A DNA stretch of 37,754 nt from Nitrososphaerota archaeon (GTDB lineage Archaea > Thermoproteota > Nitrososphaeria > Nitrososphaerales > Nitrosopumilaceae): positions 1-37,754 of the forward strand of contig JAGWGU010000013.1 of NCBI GenBank assembly GCA_028867275.1, written 5' to 3'. Of this stretch, positions 15,843 through 24,361 are shown piece by piece. Below the pieces are notes generated by a model. The model was not told the origin of the DNA and made no database searches. It was given only the letters and a program-made list of their open reading frames with translations. The first letter of the stretch is position 1. Each line of letters begins with the position of its first letter. Both the position numbers and the translations under genes were made by a program.

Positions 15843-16067
15843 TTAGGGTTTGGTGAATTGTACAACCTCAACTATCTTGTCTTGCGACTTTTCTCCTGCA
15901 ACGATTCGTACACACGACTTTGATATTCCAAAATGTTTTGCAATCTGTTTTATTATTGCAGCATTTGCCTTGCCTTTTACAGGTTTTTCCATGATACCAA
16001 TTTCTATGAGATCGCCTTTTACCTTGACATAGTCCTTGTGAAATGATACTGATACTTTGTAGAACAC
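15843..16067 (-). CDS. DUF167 (YggU) family protein
   Basis: About 74 aa from GTG 16067. The family core is clear: KGDLIEIGIMEKPVKGKANA, AIIKQIAKHFGI and VRIVAGEKSQDKIVEV, the GKAN...LLA...G......V.GxxSRxK.V pattern of DUF167. Small alpha/beta domain, function unknown, conserved in bacteria, archaea and eukaryotes. A longer reading from ATG 16130 would add an untypical hydrophobic stretch and run through the shared promoter, so GTG 16067 is preferred. The AAATATTAAA box is centred about 26 nt upstream. Confidence 0.9.
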   Translation of the reverse strand: MFYKVSVSFHKDYVKVKGDLIEIGIMEKPVKGKANAAIIKQIAKHFGISKSCVRIVAGEKSQDKIVEVVQFTKP

Positions 16068-16088
16068 TTGACCCTTTTTGTGCAAGAC

Positions 16089-16098
16089 AAATATTAAA
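16089..16098. promoter_or_regulatory. shared symmetric TATA box for divergent genes
   Basis: AAATATTAAA reads TTTAATATTT on the other strand, so both strands present a usable TATA box. It is centred about 26 nt before GTG 16067 (minus) and about 24 nt before ATG 16117 (plus). A single box may therefore serve both leaderless genes. Confidence 0.6.
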
Positions 16099-16116
16099 GA
16101 TAGAGATACAAGCAGT

Positions 16117-16350
16117 ATGCAAGATAACAACGAAGACCTTGAAAGACTTCAGCTCTTAGACATTGTATTTACAAGAGGAGTCAACGCATTATCAAGAATA
16201 GAACTTGAGCGTCTTCATGATCTTATAGAAAAAAAAGATTACAGCCATGACAAGAAAGCACAAAAATCCAAAGCAAAACTTCTCAAAAAAATAGGTAATG
16301 CAATTTATGATCACGATGTGAAATATGGCAATTCATTTAAAATGAGCTAG
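16117..16350 (+). CDS. small helical charged protein
   Basis: 77 aa from ATG 16117 (an upstream ATG at 16078 would overlap the promoter, so it is rejected). It is strongly charged and helical: LERLQLLDIVFTRGVNALS, RIELERLHDLIEKKDYS, KKAQKSKAKLLKKIGNAIYD. The Leu/Arg heptads suggest a coiled coil or a small SHOCT/helical hairpin domain. No recognised family. 15 nt upstream of the DedA-like gene, so likely cotranscribed. Confidence 0.7.
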   Translation: MQDNNEDLERLQLLDIVFTRGVNALSRIELERLHDLIEKKDYSHDKKAQKSKAKLLKKIGNAIYDHDVKYGNSFKMS

Positions 16351-16365
16351 AATGGAGTTCAGGCG

Positions 16366-16863
16366 ATGCTAGGCGACATAATAAATTCCCTATTGCATGA
16401 CACACTATTCATAAAATATGGTTTACTAGGACTTTTTTTCAATGGAATGTTTTCAAGTTTTATTCCAATTCCGACAGAGTTAACCATTTCAGCTCTATTG
16501 CTTGCTGGAATAAATCCACTTGATGTATTTTTGGTATTGACTGTTGGTTCCATAATTGGTGGATATATTGCATATTATCTTGGATACAACGGTAGATTAC
16601 TAAAAAGGCTCAGAAAGACTCCAGAAAAAAAATATGAACAAAAAAGCATTAACATGATGACAAAATACGGTTGGTTTACAATAATTTTCTTTTCACCATG
16701 GATTCCCATACTCGGAGATGTTGTATCAATAATTGCCGGAACCAAGCGATATAACATTGTAAGATATTCTATTGCAATGACAGTAGGTAAGACAGTAAAG
16801 GCAGTTGCCATCGTATTTTTTGGTGTGCATTTCATACATTGGCTTATCTACATTCTACATTAG
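16366..16863 (+). CDS. DedA/VTT-domain membrane protein
   Basis: 165 aa with four or five hydrophobic helices. Signature features of the SNARE-associated/VTT (DedA, YqaA) family: the N-terminal FIPIPTELTISALLLAG, GSIIGGYIAYYLGY, and a second half FFSPWIPILGDVVSIIAG followed by a helix (YSIAMTVGKTVKAVAIVFFG). These proteins act as lipid scramblases or flippases or affect membrane potential. The shortened N terminus compared with DedA places it in the small YqaA-like group. 35 nt before the aminopeptidase gene. Confidence 0.85.
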   Translation: MLGDIINSLLHDTLFIKYGLLGLFFNGMFSSFIPIPTELTISALLLAGINPLDVFLVLTVGSIIGGYIAYYLGYNGRLLKRLRKTPEKKYEQKSINMMTKYGWFTIIFFSPWIPILGDVVSIIAGTKRYNIVRYSIAMTVGKTVKAVAIVFFGVHFIHWLIYILH

Positions 16864-16898
16864 AAAGTATATTACGTGTATATTAGAAGAAAAATCTT

Positions 16899-19385
16899 GT
16901 GAAGAATATCTTTCCAATAAATTATAATCTAGAGTTTGAGCCAGATTTTAAGAAATTTACATTCAAAGGAAGAGAAAAAGTATCAATCAGGATATCAAAA
17001 CCTGTAAACAGGATAACACTACACGCGGTAGAACTTGAGATAAAGCAGTGCAAGATATCATGGAATGGAAAAGAGATAAAACCGAAGACAAGGATTGATG
17101 AAAAAGTAGAAGAACTCGTACTCACATTTTCTCAAAAAATATCTGGTAAGGTAACAATTTCAATTGATTTCATAGGACAACTAAATGACAAGCTTGTTGG
17201 GTTTTATAGAAGCAAGTACAAGTACAAAGGAAAAGAAAAGTATCTTGCAACGACCCAGTTTGAGGCAGCCGATGCACGAAGAGCATTTCCATGCTGGGAT
17301 GAGCCAGAGGCCAAGGCAACATTTGATGTATCACTTTTAGTTGACAGAAACCACACTGCAATCTCAAACATGCCTATAGTATCAAAGAAAACAACAGGGA
17401 AAAAGATTCAGTACAAATTTGACACCACGCCAATCATGTCCACATATCTTCTCTATCTCGCAGTTGGAGAGTTTGAGTCAATTTCAAGCAAGTCAGGCAA
17501 GACTCTGGTTAGAGTAATTACCACACAAGGAAAGAAGCAACAGGGAAAACTTTCACTAGAGTTTACAAAACAATTTCTCTCATACTTTGAAAAATATTTC
17601 AAGATTGCATATCCGTTGCCCAAACTTGACATGATTGCAATACCGGACTTTGCTTCAGGTGCAATGGAAAACTGGGGTGCAATCACATTTAGAGAGACAA
17701 TATTGCTTTATGACCCAAAGACATCATCTACTGAAACAAAACAACACATTGCCGAGGTAATTGCACATGAGATAGCACATCAGTGGTTTGGTAACTTGGT
17801 CACCATGAAATGGTGGAATGATCTGTGGCTCAATGAGAGTTTTGCTACATTCATGGCGACAAAGGCAGTTGATTCATTATATCCAGAGTGGGACTTTTGG
17901 GATCAATTCCTCATCTCAGAGATGACAGGAGGTTTGAGCCTCGACTCGCTAAAATCATCACACCCAATTGATGTGCCAGTAAAAAGCCCATCAGATGTGC
18001 GGCAGATATTTGACGAGATAAGCTACAACAAGGGAGGATGCGTCCTAATGATGCTAGAGAATTTTATTGGAGATGATAACTTTAGAAAAGGATTACACAG
18101 TTATCTGAAAAAACACGAGTATGCAAATGCAACAACAGAAGATCTCTGGAACTCTCTTGGTTCAATATCAAGGCAACCAGTGAGACAGATGATGAACACA
18201 TGGGTAAGACAAGTAGGATATCCAGTAATTGAGGCCAAAGTACAAGATTCAACATTAAGATTATCGCAGAGCAGGTTCCTCTTGGAAGACAAGGGAAAAG
18301 CAAAGAAAGGGAATTGGATAATTCCACTCTCTGTAAGAACAGGAGACAAGACAGTTACCAAGATTATGAAGGGATCTGTCACAATACCGCACAAGGCAGA
18401 TTGGTTCAAGGTAAATGACGGCCAGAAGGGATTCTATCGAGTAAAATACGACCCAAGTGCACTTGACGCACTAGGAAAGCAGGTAGAAGAAAAAGCGATA
18501 TCAAATGTAGACCGATGGAGTATTCACCATGACCTCTTTGCGCTATGTATGTCAAACCAGATATCATTTAGAGACTATCTGGACTTTGTAAAACATTATG
18601 AAGATGAAGACGACTATGTTGTATTATCAGACATCATATCTAGCCTGAACTTTTTCTATGTTTTATTATCAAAGGAAGTGTTTTGGGACGAGATAAAAGA
18701 ATTCAACCGTGATTTCTTTAACAAGGTATTTTCAAAACTTGGATGGGATCCAGTCGACGGAGAGAGATCAACAACTGCACTTTTACGTGTACAGGTGATC
18801 AGTTCACTTGGAAGACTAGAAGATCAAGAGATAGTTGCAGAAGCAAAGTTAAGGTTTGCCAATCTGTTAAAAACAGGTCAACTAAATCCAGACCTTCGTG
18901 GTCCTGTCTATTCTGTAATAGCATGGACAGGAGACTCGTCCACATATCAAAAAATTCTTGGCTTGTATCGCAAGGCGCCAACACAAGAAGAGATGGTAAG
19001 ACTACTCAGTTCGCTTGCAAACTTTCAGGACAAGAAATTACTATCAAAGACTCTCTTGTTTGCACTCTCAAAAGAAGTCAGAACACAAAATCTTTTCCAG
19101 CCAGTTTCAAGAATGATAACAAATCCACAGGGAAAAGAACTTGTCTTGCCATGGGTAAAGCAAAATTGGAAAGGAATTGTATCAAGATTTGGCGTAGGAA
19201 ACCCACTTCTCAATAGAATAATTGGCAGTGTCTCAATTGAGGCAGACTTGGAAAAAGAAAAAGAGGTTAGAAAATTCTTTGCAAAACATCACGTTCCTGG
19301 AACAGAGATGAAACTTGCACAGACTTTGGAGAGAATAAGAATTCATGCAAGATTTGTCCAGAGTGTAAGAAAAGAATTCAGATAG
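16899..19385 (+). CDS. M1 family zinc aminopeptidase
   Basis: 828 aa, close to the archaeal M1 length (about 780-850). The exopeptidase motif GAMENWG is at 254-260, HEIAH at 290-294 (zinc ligands H290 and H294, catalytic E291) and the third zinc ligand E313 in WLNESFAT. An N-terminal saddle domain precedes (1-190), and the C-terminal helical domain (about 540-828) is typical of tricorn-interacting factors F2/F3. It removes N-terminal residues from peptides, probably acting after the proteasome. No signal peptide, so cytoplasmic. GTG start at 16899, with a TATA-like AAGTATATTAC about 30 nt upstream. No motif residue is missing. Confidence 0.97.
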   Translation: MKNIFPINYNLEFEPDFKKFTFKGREKVSIRISKPVNRITLHAVELEIKQCKISWNGKEIKPKTRIDEKVEELVLTFSQKISGKVTISIDFIGQLNDKLVGFYRSKYKYKGKEKYLATTQFEAADARRAFPCWDEPEAKATFDVSLLVDRNHTAISNMPIVSKKTTGKKIQYKFDTTPIMSTYLLYLAVGEFESISSKSGKTLVRVITTQGKKQQGKLSLEFTKQFLSYFEKYFKIAYPLPKLDMIAIPDFASGAMENWGAITFRETILLYDPKTSSTETKQHIAEVIAHEIAHQWFGNLVTMKWWNDLWLNESFATFMATKAVDSLYPEWDFWDQFLISEMTGGLSLDSLKSSHPIDVPVKSPSDVRQIFDEISYNKGGCVLMMLENFIGDDNFRKGLHSYLKKHEYANATTEDLWNSLGSISRQPVRQMMNTWVRQVGYPVIEAKVQDSTLRLSQSRFLLEDKGKAKKGNWIIPLSVRTGDKTVTKIMKGSVTIPHKADWFKVNDGQKGFYRVKYDPSALDALGKQVEEKAISNVDRWSIHHDLFALCMSNQISFRDYLDFVKHYEDEDDYVVLSDIISSLNFFYVLLSKEVFWDEIKEFNRDFFNKVFSKLGWDPVDGERSTTALLRVQVISSLGRLEDQEIVAEAKLRFANLLKTGQLNPDLRGPVYSVIAWTGDSSTYQKILGLYRKAPTQEEMVRLLSSLANFQDKKLLSKTLLFALSKEVRTQNLFQPVSRMITNPQGKELVLPWVKQNWKGIVSRFGVGNPLLNRIIGSVSIEADLEKEKEVRKFFAKHHVPGTEMKLAQTLERIRIHARFVQSVRKEFR

Positions 19386-19461
19386 ATGCATTTTCCATAT
19401 TTTTAGAATCTATAACATAATTCGCTCAATGTTTAATAGTGCCATAAAATCAAAATCGCTA

Positions 19462-19668
19462 ATGAGTAATCCTTCCAATCGCAGGCTAGGAATCATCACT
19501 ATGATGTTCTTTATTGCAGGATTTTGGGGCATATTCATGGGATTAATTATATTTACCAAGCCAAATTTCATTTTGACTGCACTTGGAATGGTGAATATTT
19601 CACTTGGAATTTTTCTCGGATTTCGTATTCTAAGAAAGAACCGAAAAGAGATGGACAAGAGAAGATAG
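19462..19668 (+). CDS. small two-pass membrane protein
   Basis: 68 aa from ATG 19462 (ATG 19429 would add 11 residues). The start is chosen because TTTAATAG, centred about 27 nt upstream, gives leaderless spacing. Two hydrophobic helices (about 9-31, LGIITMMFFIAGFWGIFMGL, and 37-57) are followed by a basic tail (RILRKNRKEMDKRR). Family unknown. It lies 58 nt before the antiporter gene. Confidence 0.7.
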   Translation: MSNPSNRRLGIITMMFFIAGFWGIFMGLIIFTKPNFILTALGMVNISLGIFLGFRILRKNRKEMDKRR

Positions 19669-19725
19669 CTAGAAAATATACTTATTTAGCAACGATTTTT
19701 ATAATTTGACAACCAAAGTCTAAAG

Positions 19726-21009
19726 ATGTCCGAATTAAGTTTGGGTCACTTGTTATCAAGCGAATATGTGATACCAGTCTTTCTTTTGACAATATTTCTT
19801 GCTTCCCTGATTGCAACAAGGGTAAGAATTCCGTACACCATGATCCTTGTAGGAATCGGAATTTCAATATCAATAATAGACTTTACAGGCCACGGAATTC
19901 CAAACATTTCGGGATTCAAAGTAGAACCAAAGCTCATTCTCTACTTTGTCATTCCGCCTCTAATTTTTGAGGCAATGATGAAAATTGATCGCGAACAGTT
20001 CAAGATAATCAGAATATCAGCTCTTGTGCTGGCAACAGTTGGAGTCGGGCTTGCCACAATAGTTGGTGGACTATTATTATCGTATTTAGCAGGGCTACCG
20101 ACACTTGTTGCTTTTGCCTTTGCAGCATTAATTGCTCCAACAGATGCTGCAATTGTAATCGAGGTCTTCAAGAGGGTAAAGATTCCAAAGACACTTGCAA
20201 CATTGATGGAATCAGAAGCAAGCTTTAATGACGCCGCAGGTGTAATCATATTTTCTTCAATCATGGCAATAGCTGCTTCACAAGGATCATTGTTTTCTCC
20301 TGAAAGTACGACAGAGATCAATGTCAACATTTTAGAAACAATAGGACATTTTGCATGGGTATTTTTTGGCGGTATTGCAATAGGAATTGGCCTCGCAGTA
20401 GGTTCACAACTTTTGCACAGACTGTTAGAAGAACCATTTTCTGAGACTGCACTTTCAGTAGCAGTCCTTTTTGGTTCTGTAGTAATTTCAAATGCACTGG
20501 GTTTTTCAGGACTTGTTGCAGCAGCTGCAGCAGGACTCTGGTTTGGTGTCATAATGAGAAAACCTCACATAATTAGTGAGAAGGTCAGAGCATACACATC
20601 AAACTTTTGGGAGATGATTGCATTTTTTGCAAACTCGGTAGCATTTTTGTATCTTGGACTGAGCATGGACATGGTGAGAATAGGACAAAACCTTCCTCTG
20701 ATTGCACTTGCAATCATTGCGGTCTTGGCTGCAAGAGCAGTATCTACATATCCAATACTTGCAGCAACACATCGTTTTACAAAGGAAAAGACATCAATGG
20801 CATGGAGACATGTAGTAATGATTGGTGGCATGAGAGGAGCACTATCAGTTGCACTTGTTGCTACCCTTCCTGAAAGCGAGATCAAAGAGATACTAAAGAC
20901 AATTACATTTGGAGTGGTCTTGTCTTCTTTGATAATCCAGTATCCTGTTCTTTCAAGATATATCAAAAAGGCATTTCCTGAAGCAGTGCAGGAACCAAAG
21001 AGCATATAA
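19726..21009 (+). CDS. CPA1-type Na+/H+ antiporter
   Basis: 427 aa, about 12 transmembrane helices. Conserved positions: IPPLIFEAMM (about 76-85), APTDAA with D140, and the CPA1 signature ESEASFNDAAGVI with N168-D169, which carries the ion-coupling Asp. The C-terminal half contains GMRGALSVALVATLP, the usual second conserved region. It exchanges cytoplasmic Na+ for external H+, or K+/H+. ATG start. In an ammonia oxidiser it would contribute to pH and sodium balance, though the exact ion cannot be decided. The surrounding genes give no operon link. Confidence 0.95.
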   Translation: MSELSLGHLLSSEYVIPVFLLTIFLASLIATRVRIPYTMILVGIGISISIIDFTGHGIPNISGFKVEPKLILYFVIPPLIFEAMMKIDREQFKIIRISALVLATVGVGLATIVGGLLLSYLAGLPTLVAFAFAALIAPTDAAIVIEVFKRVKIPKTLATLMESEASFNDAAGVIIFSSIMAIAASQGSLFSPESTTEINVNILETIGHFAWVFFGGIAIGIGLAVGSQLLHRLLEEPFSETALSVAVLFGSVVISNALGFSGLVAAAAAGLWFGVIMRKPHIISEKVRAYTSNFWEMIAFFANSVAFLYLGLSMDMVRIGQNLPLIALAIIAVLAARAVSTYPILAATHRFTKEKTSMAWRHVVMIGGMRGALSVALVATLPESEIKEILKTITFGVVLSSLIIQYPVLSRYIKKAFPEAVQEPKSI

Positions 21010-21094
21010 CATCTTCATCAGCGATTTATCCACTTCGTATCATTCCATCAAAAAGCATTAAACAAGACATGTAAAATATTTCTAGTGTATCAAA

Positions 21095-21904
21095 ATGAGT
21101 GAAAAAAATCAGGCAGAAAAAATGGTTTTAGAAGGAATAAGCTATGCCAAGCTTGAAAAGCACAAGGATGCCATTTCATTTTTTGACAAGGCATTAAAGC
21201 AGGACCCTACAAATGTAGATGCCCAATACAACAAGGGAATGTCTTTTTTGAAGTTAAAGAAAAACAAGGATGCAATATCATGTTTTGAGAAGATACTAGA
21301 ACACAACCCGAACCATGTTGATGCGCTAAACAACCTAGGAAATCACTTTGCAGAGTTACAGCAGTTGGAAAAAGCAGTAACATATTATGACAGAGCACTT
21401 GTAAATGATCCCACATACCTTCCAGCATCGTACAATAAAGGAATTGCATTAATTAGGCTTGAAAAGTATGATGATGCATTAGATTGTCTGAACAAAGTAC
21501 TTGATAAAGAACCTGAAAACATGCAGGCTACATATTACAAGGGATTAGTACTTGGCAAACAGAAAAAACACGAAGAGGCGTTGTCATATTTCGATAAAAT
21601 TTTAGAAAAAGAACCTGAAAACAATGAAGCAATATTTTACAAGGCAACAGAATTGTCAGAGCTTGGAAGACATGAGGAAGCAATAACCATCTTCGATAAA
21701 ATATTAAAAGAGTTTCCAAAAAATGGCACCATAATTTATGCAAAGGCAAGAAGCAAGGCTCTGCTTGGACAAAATGATGATGCACTCATTCTTCTTGCAC
21801 AGGCAATATCTCATTACGGTAGAACCATAAAGAAATGGGCAGTCAAGGATTCTTCATTCGATAAGATAAAAGAGGATCCAAGATTTAAGACAATAGTGAA
21901 GTAA
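21095..21904 (+). CDS. TPR repeat protein
   Basis: 269 aa of about seven consecutive 34-residue tetratricopeptide repeats: KHKDAISFFDKALKQDPTN, KKNKDAISCFEKILEHNPNH, QQLEKAVTYYDRALVNDPTY, EKYDDALDCLNKVLDKEPEN, KKHEEALSYFDKILEKEPEN, GRHEEAITIFDKILKEFPKN, ending in a short helical cap. It serves as a protein-interaction scaffold; no enzymatic part. Cytoplasmic. One nucleotide separates its stop from the next gene (SHOCT-like), so the two are surely cotranscribed. Confidence 0.93.
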   Translation: MSEKNQAEKMVLEGISYAKLEKHKDAISFFDKALKQDPTNVDAQYNKGMSFLKLKKNKDAISCFEKILEHNPNHVDALNNLGNHFAELQQLEKAVTYYDRALVNDPTYLPASYNKGIALIRLEKYDDALDCLNKVLDKEPENMQATYYKGLVLGKQKKHEEALSYFDKILEKEPENNEAIFYKATELSELGRHEEAITIFDKILKEFPKNGTIIYAKARSKALLGQNDDALILLAQAISHYGRTIKKWAVKDSSFDKIKEDPRFKTIVK

Positions 21905-21905
21905 A

Positions 21906-22205
21906 ATGTCAGAAGACATGATAAAAACAATCAAAGGCTTGTTGGCGTCTGGCAAGGGAAACCAAAAGAGACTTCGAGAAATAATAGAGGCTGTAAAGAC
22001 TGGCGAGCCCATCGTAATGTCAGATTACAGATACATCCAGAATTTGCTCGAGTCTCCCAATGATGCCGACACAGAACAGCCCCAAGTCATAGTCCAACCT
22101 AAGAGGGATACATCTCTTGAGCTTCTCCGAGTCAGGCTTGCAGAAGGACAGATATCAATAGAGGAGTTCCGAGTGCTCAAAAAAGCCCTGACAGAAGAAG
22201 AATAA
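21906..22205 (+). CDS. two-domain small protein with C-terminal SHOCT-like motif
   Basis: 99 aa. The N domain (1-50: SGKGNQKRLREIIEAVKTGE, SDYRYIQNLLES) is about 45% identical by eye to the N terminus of the WHy-like protein at 10309. A linker follows, then a SHOCT-type helix pair (LELLRVRLAEGQISIEEFRV, LKKALTEEE). SHOCT domains are short oligomerisation or interaction modules. It starts 2 nt after the TPR gene stop; translational coupling is likely. Together the pair may form a scaffold complex. Confidence 0.75.
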   Translation: MSEDMIKTIKGLLASGKGNQKRLREIIEAVKTGEPIVMSDYRYIQNLLESPNDADTEQPQVIVQPKRDTSLELLRVRLAEGQISIEEFRVLKKALTEEE

Positions 22206-22352
22206 ATGATTCTTAAATCTTAAATTCAAAAAGATTAGCACAATCACAGGATTGAAACTAGAACACCATGTCTACAACTATCAAGTACAGACTGTACAAA
22301 CTTGCACTATATGGTTAAAGAGACAAGTGAAGGTTTCAGATAGTGATTAAAA

Positions 22353-23741
22353 TTGTCAAAATTTGCCCCATTACCACCAGCGCCAGTTATCATGACATGT
22401 TTTGGTCATTGCGGAATTGGCCTTGGTGCAGAAGCATATCGAAGATTATTACTTGATGTTGGCGCAGACCCTCTCAAACCAACATTAAAGGGCGAAAAAG
22501 ACGAATCCCGCATACTCAAAAGATATGGAAGTACCATTTTGCGATTTCCAAATGCATATGGCGGAAGTGAGATTCCACTTATTCCAAGAGCACTCTTAAT
22601 TGACCTAGACCCAAGAGCTGCCAATTTAATATTACAATCATATCCAGACCTGTTTGCCCTAAGAGACAAACATGTCATCTCTGGTGCAGGTGGTGCTGCA
22701 AGAAACTGGGCAGAAGGTCGTACAAGATTCATCAAAGAAGTAAGCACAAAGTACGATATGCAAAAACAACTTGCAAGCTTATCGCCAGAACCAGTAAGAG
22801 GATTTACAGTTCCATTTGCAATGGGAGGAGGTACTGGAGCTTCGTTTGCAAGTGCCTTTATGCAATATATCAAAAAGGACACAAAAGAGCATGCAACAAT
22901 TGCATCATTTGGATTATTACCAGAGTTTGGATGGGACCCAGTAATTCTAGAAGCATCTGCAATTAATATTGTAATGAATCTTGAACACCAGATAAAATAC
23001 AGTGACTGTTCAATTCTATTTTCAAATAAAAGATTAAGAGAGCTTGCACAAAGACATGAAAAAAGACTAGACAAAATGTCCTCAATCATAGATGACCTTC
23101 CAAAAGAACACGAAGTAGGCTGGAAGGATTATAGAGGAATGAACCTAATTGCAGCAAACGCAATGTCCATGTTCATTGCATCATTTGCAAGAGAGACAGA
23201 ATGGGACATGTCAAACTATAGAACATGGCTTGCAACAAAGAGACCGAGATTTGCAATCCCATGGGTAATTCCAATTGTTCCAGAAGAGAGACAATGGAGT
23301 TCAGACTTGATGACAAGCACCAAGCATAACACCATGGAGGGAATAGTAGAGCACATAAACAAGAAAGAAGACGGTGTGCTATTTGATATTGATGAAAACG
23401 ACATTAGAGACAAGGGCGGTCCAAAAGATTCATGCTGTGCACTTGTTAAAGTGAAAGGAGACTTTGAAGCAAAAGAAAGAGACGTTCTAAAGAACATGAT
23501 AAAGGACAGATTCCACATTGAGGAATCAAGAATGATATTCATCAAGATTCCAATCTTAGAGACTGAACAAGCAAATGTCACAATCCTTGTCAACACAAAA
23601 GCAATTGGGCCAAAAATATTGGAGATTGCAAGTGAGGCAGAAGCTTCATGGGATGCATTCAAAGATGAGTATGGCAAGTGGGGACTGTCCACCGAAGAAT
23701 TCAAGGCAAGCCTCATGGACGTAGTCCATGAGTTTAGCTAG
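22353..23741 (+). CDS. tubulin/FtsZ-superfamily GTPase with tubulin-like signatures
   Basis: 462 aa, close to tubulin length (about 450) and longer than most FtsZ (350-400). A T1-like phosphate loop CFGHCGIGLG (16-25) recalls tubulin QAGQCGNQIG. IPRALLIDLDP (77-87) recalls tubulin VPRAVLVDLEP, GAGGAARNWAEG (111-122) recalls SGAGNNWAKG, and the superfamily signature GGGTGAS is at 158-164. The catalytic T7 loop is less certain: my best alignment gives DMSNYR (285-290) against tubulin NADLR, with Asn at the acidic position. Possible identities are a divergent thaumarchaeal FtsZ homologue or an artubulin. TTG start; ATG 14 codons in would cut the loop. The promoter is in the 147-bp gap. Coupled to the next gene. 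Confidence 0.9.
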   Translation: MSKFAPLPPAPVIMTCFGHCGIGLGAEAYRRLLLDVGADPLKPTLKGEKDESRILKRYGSTILRFPNAYGGSEIPLIPRALLIDLDPRAANLILQSYPDLFALRDKHVISGAGGAARNWAEGRTRFIKEVSTKYDMQKQLASLSPEPVRGFTVPFAMGGGTGASFASAFMQYIKKDTKEHATIASFGLLPEFGWDPVILEASAINIVMNLEHQIKYSDCSILFSNKRLRELAQRHEKRLDKMSSIIDDLPKEHEVGWKDYRGMNLIAANAMSMFIASFARETEWDMSNYRTWLATKRPRFAIPWVIPIVPEERQWSSDLMTSTKHNTMEGIVEHINKKEDGVLFDIDENDIRDKGGPKDSCCALVKVKGDFEAKERDVLKNMIKDRFHIEESRMIFIKIPILETEQANVTILVNTKAIGPKILEIASEAEASWDAFKDEYGKWGLSTEEFKASLMDVVHEFS

Positions 23742-23743
23742 AA

Positions 23744-24289
23744 ATGTCTGACTTTGCCTTTCTAGAGCAGGTTGCAACACGCATCAGAGAAAATAGATCA
23801 CAACTAAAAGATACTGAAGATGAGCTTGCAACAGTAAACTTTAGAATTCACGAAATTCCACTCAAGAGCCCAACCGAATCAACATTTGCAAAAATGATAG
23901 GACAAGAGTACTATGATGCATCATCAGATTTGGAAAAGGCAAAAGAGAAGCTCATTGCGCAAAAAGAAGATCTCAGTACAAAGGTAAAGGAAGACATTGC
24001 GTTATTTATAACAGAATTTACTTCTCCTGAACTTGTTATACCACTAGAGCCAAACCCAAAGATTGCAGAGGGTAACACTGTCTTTCACTACAAAAATAAC
24101 ACTACCTTTAGCAACATACTTGCAATATTAAGCGAACTTTTAGGACTCTCTCCACCAATACTTGTCAAAGACGTAATGTTTTCAGCATCAGAGATAACAA
24201 TCAAGGTCACAGACGAGTATGAGGCAAAACAAAAATTCCTAAGCAGTGTAAGCGAAGTTCAAAAGACATTATCAATCAAGAGAAAATAA
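23744..24289 (+). CDS. coiled-coil partner protein of the tubulin-like GTPase
   Basis: 181 aa. Residues 1-95 are charged helices with heptad character (ATRIRENRSQLKDTEDELA; ASSDLEKAKEKLIAQKEDLS). Residues 95-181 form an alpha/beta region (ELVIPLEPNPKIAEGN, ASEITIKVTDEYEAKQKFLS). No signal peptide or membrane helix. The ATG is only 2 nt after the stop of the GTPase gene, so the two are cotranscribed and translationally coupled. By analogy with other cytoskeletal loci, a filament regulator or adaptor is the likeliest role, but this is inference. The family is not recognised. Confidence 0.8.
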   Translation: MSDFAFLEQVATRIRENRSQLKDTEDELATVNFRIHEIPLKSPTESTFAKMIGQEYYDASSDLEKAKEKLIAQKEDLSTKVKEDIALFITEFTSPELVIPLEPNPKIAEGNTVFHYKNNTTFSNILAILSELLGLSPPILVKDVMFSASEITIKVTDEYEAKQKFLSSVSEVQKTLSIKRK

Positions 24290-24361
24290 TCCTGTTTAAG
24301 ATTCTCTCATTCTCAGAGTTCTGCGTATAAGATATAACAAGGTAAAAACAGCCAAGATTTT

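Noticed and set aside
16078-16116. ATG 16078 as start of the small charged protein
   Set aside because: It lies upstream of the TATA box that serves this gene, so the transcript cannot include it; ATG 16117 fits.
19941-20552. 203-codon minus-strand frame inside the antiporter gene
   Set aside because: Antisense shadow of a clear CPA1 antiporter with low-complexity Ala/Ser/Pro composition; no start signal.
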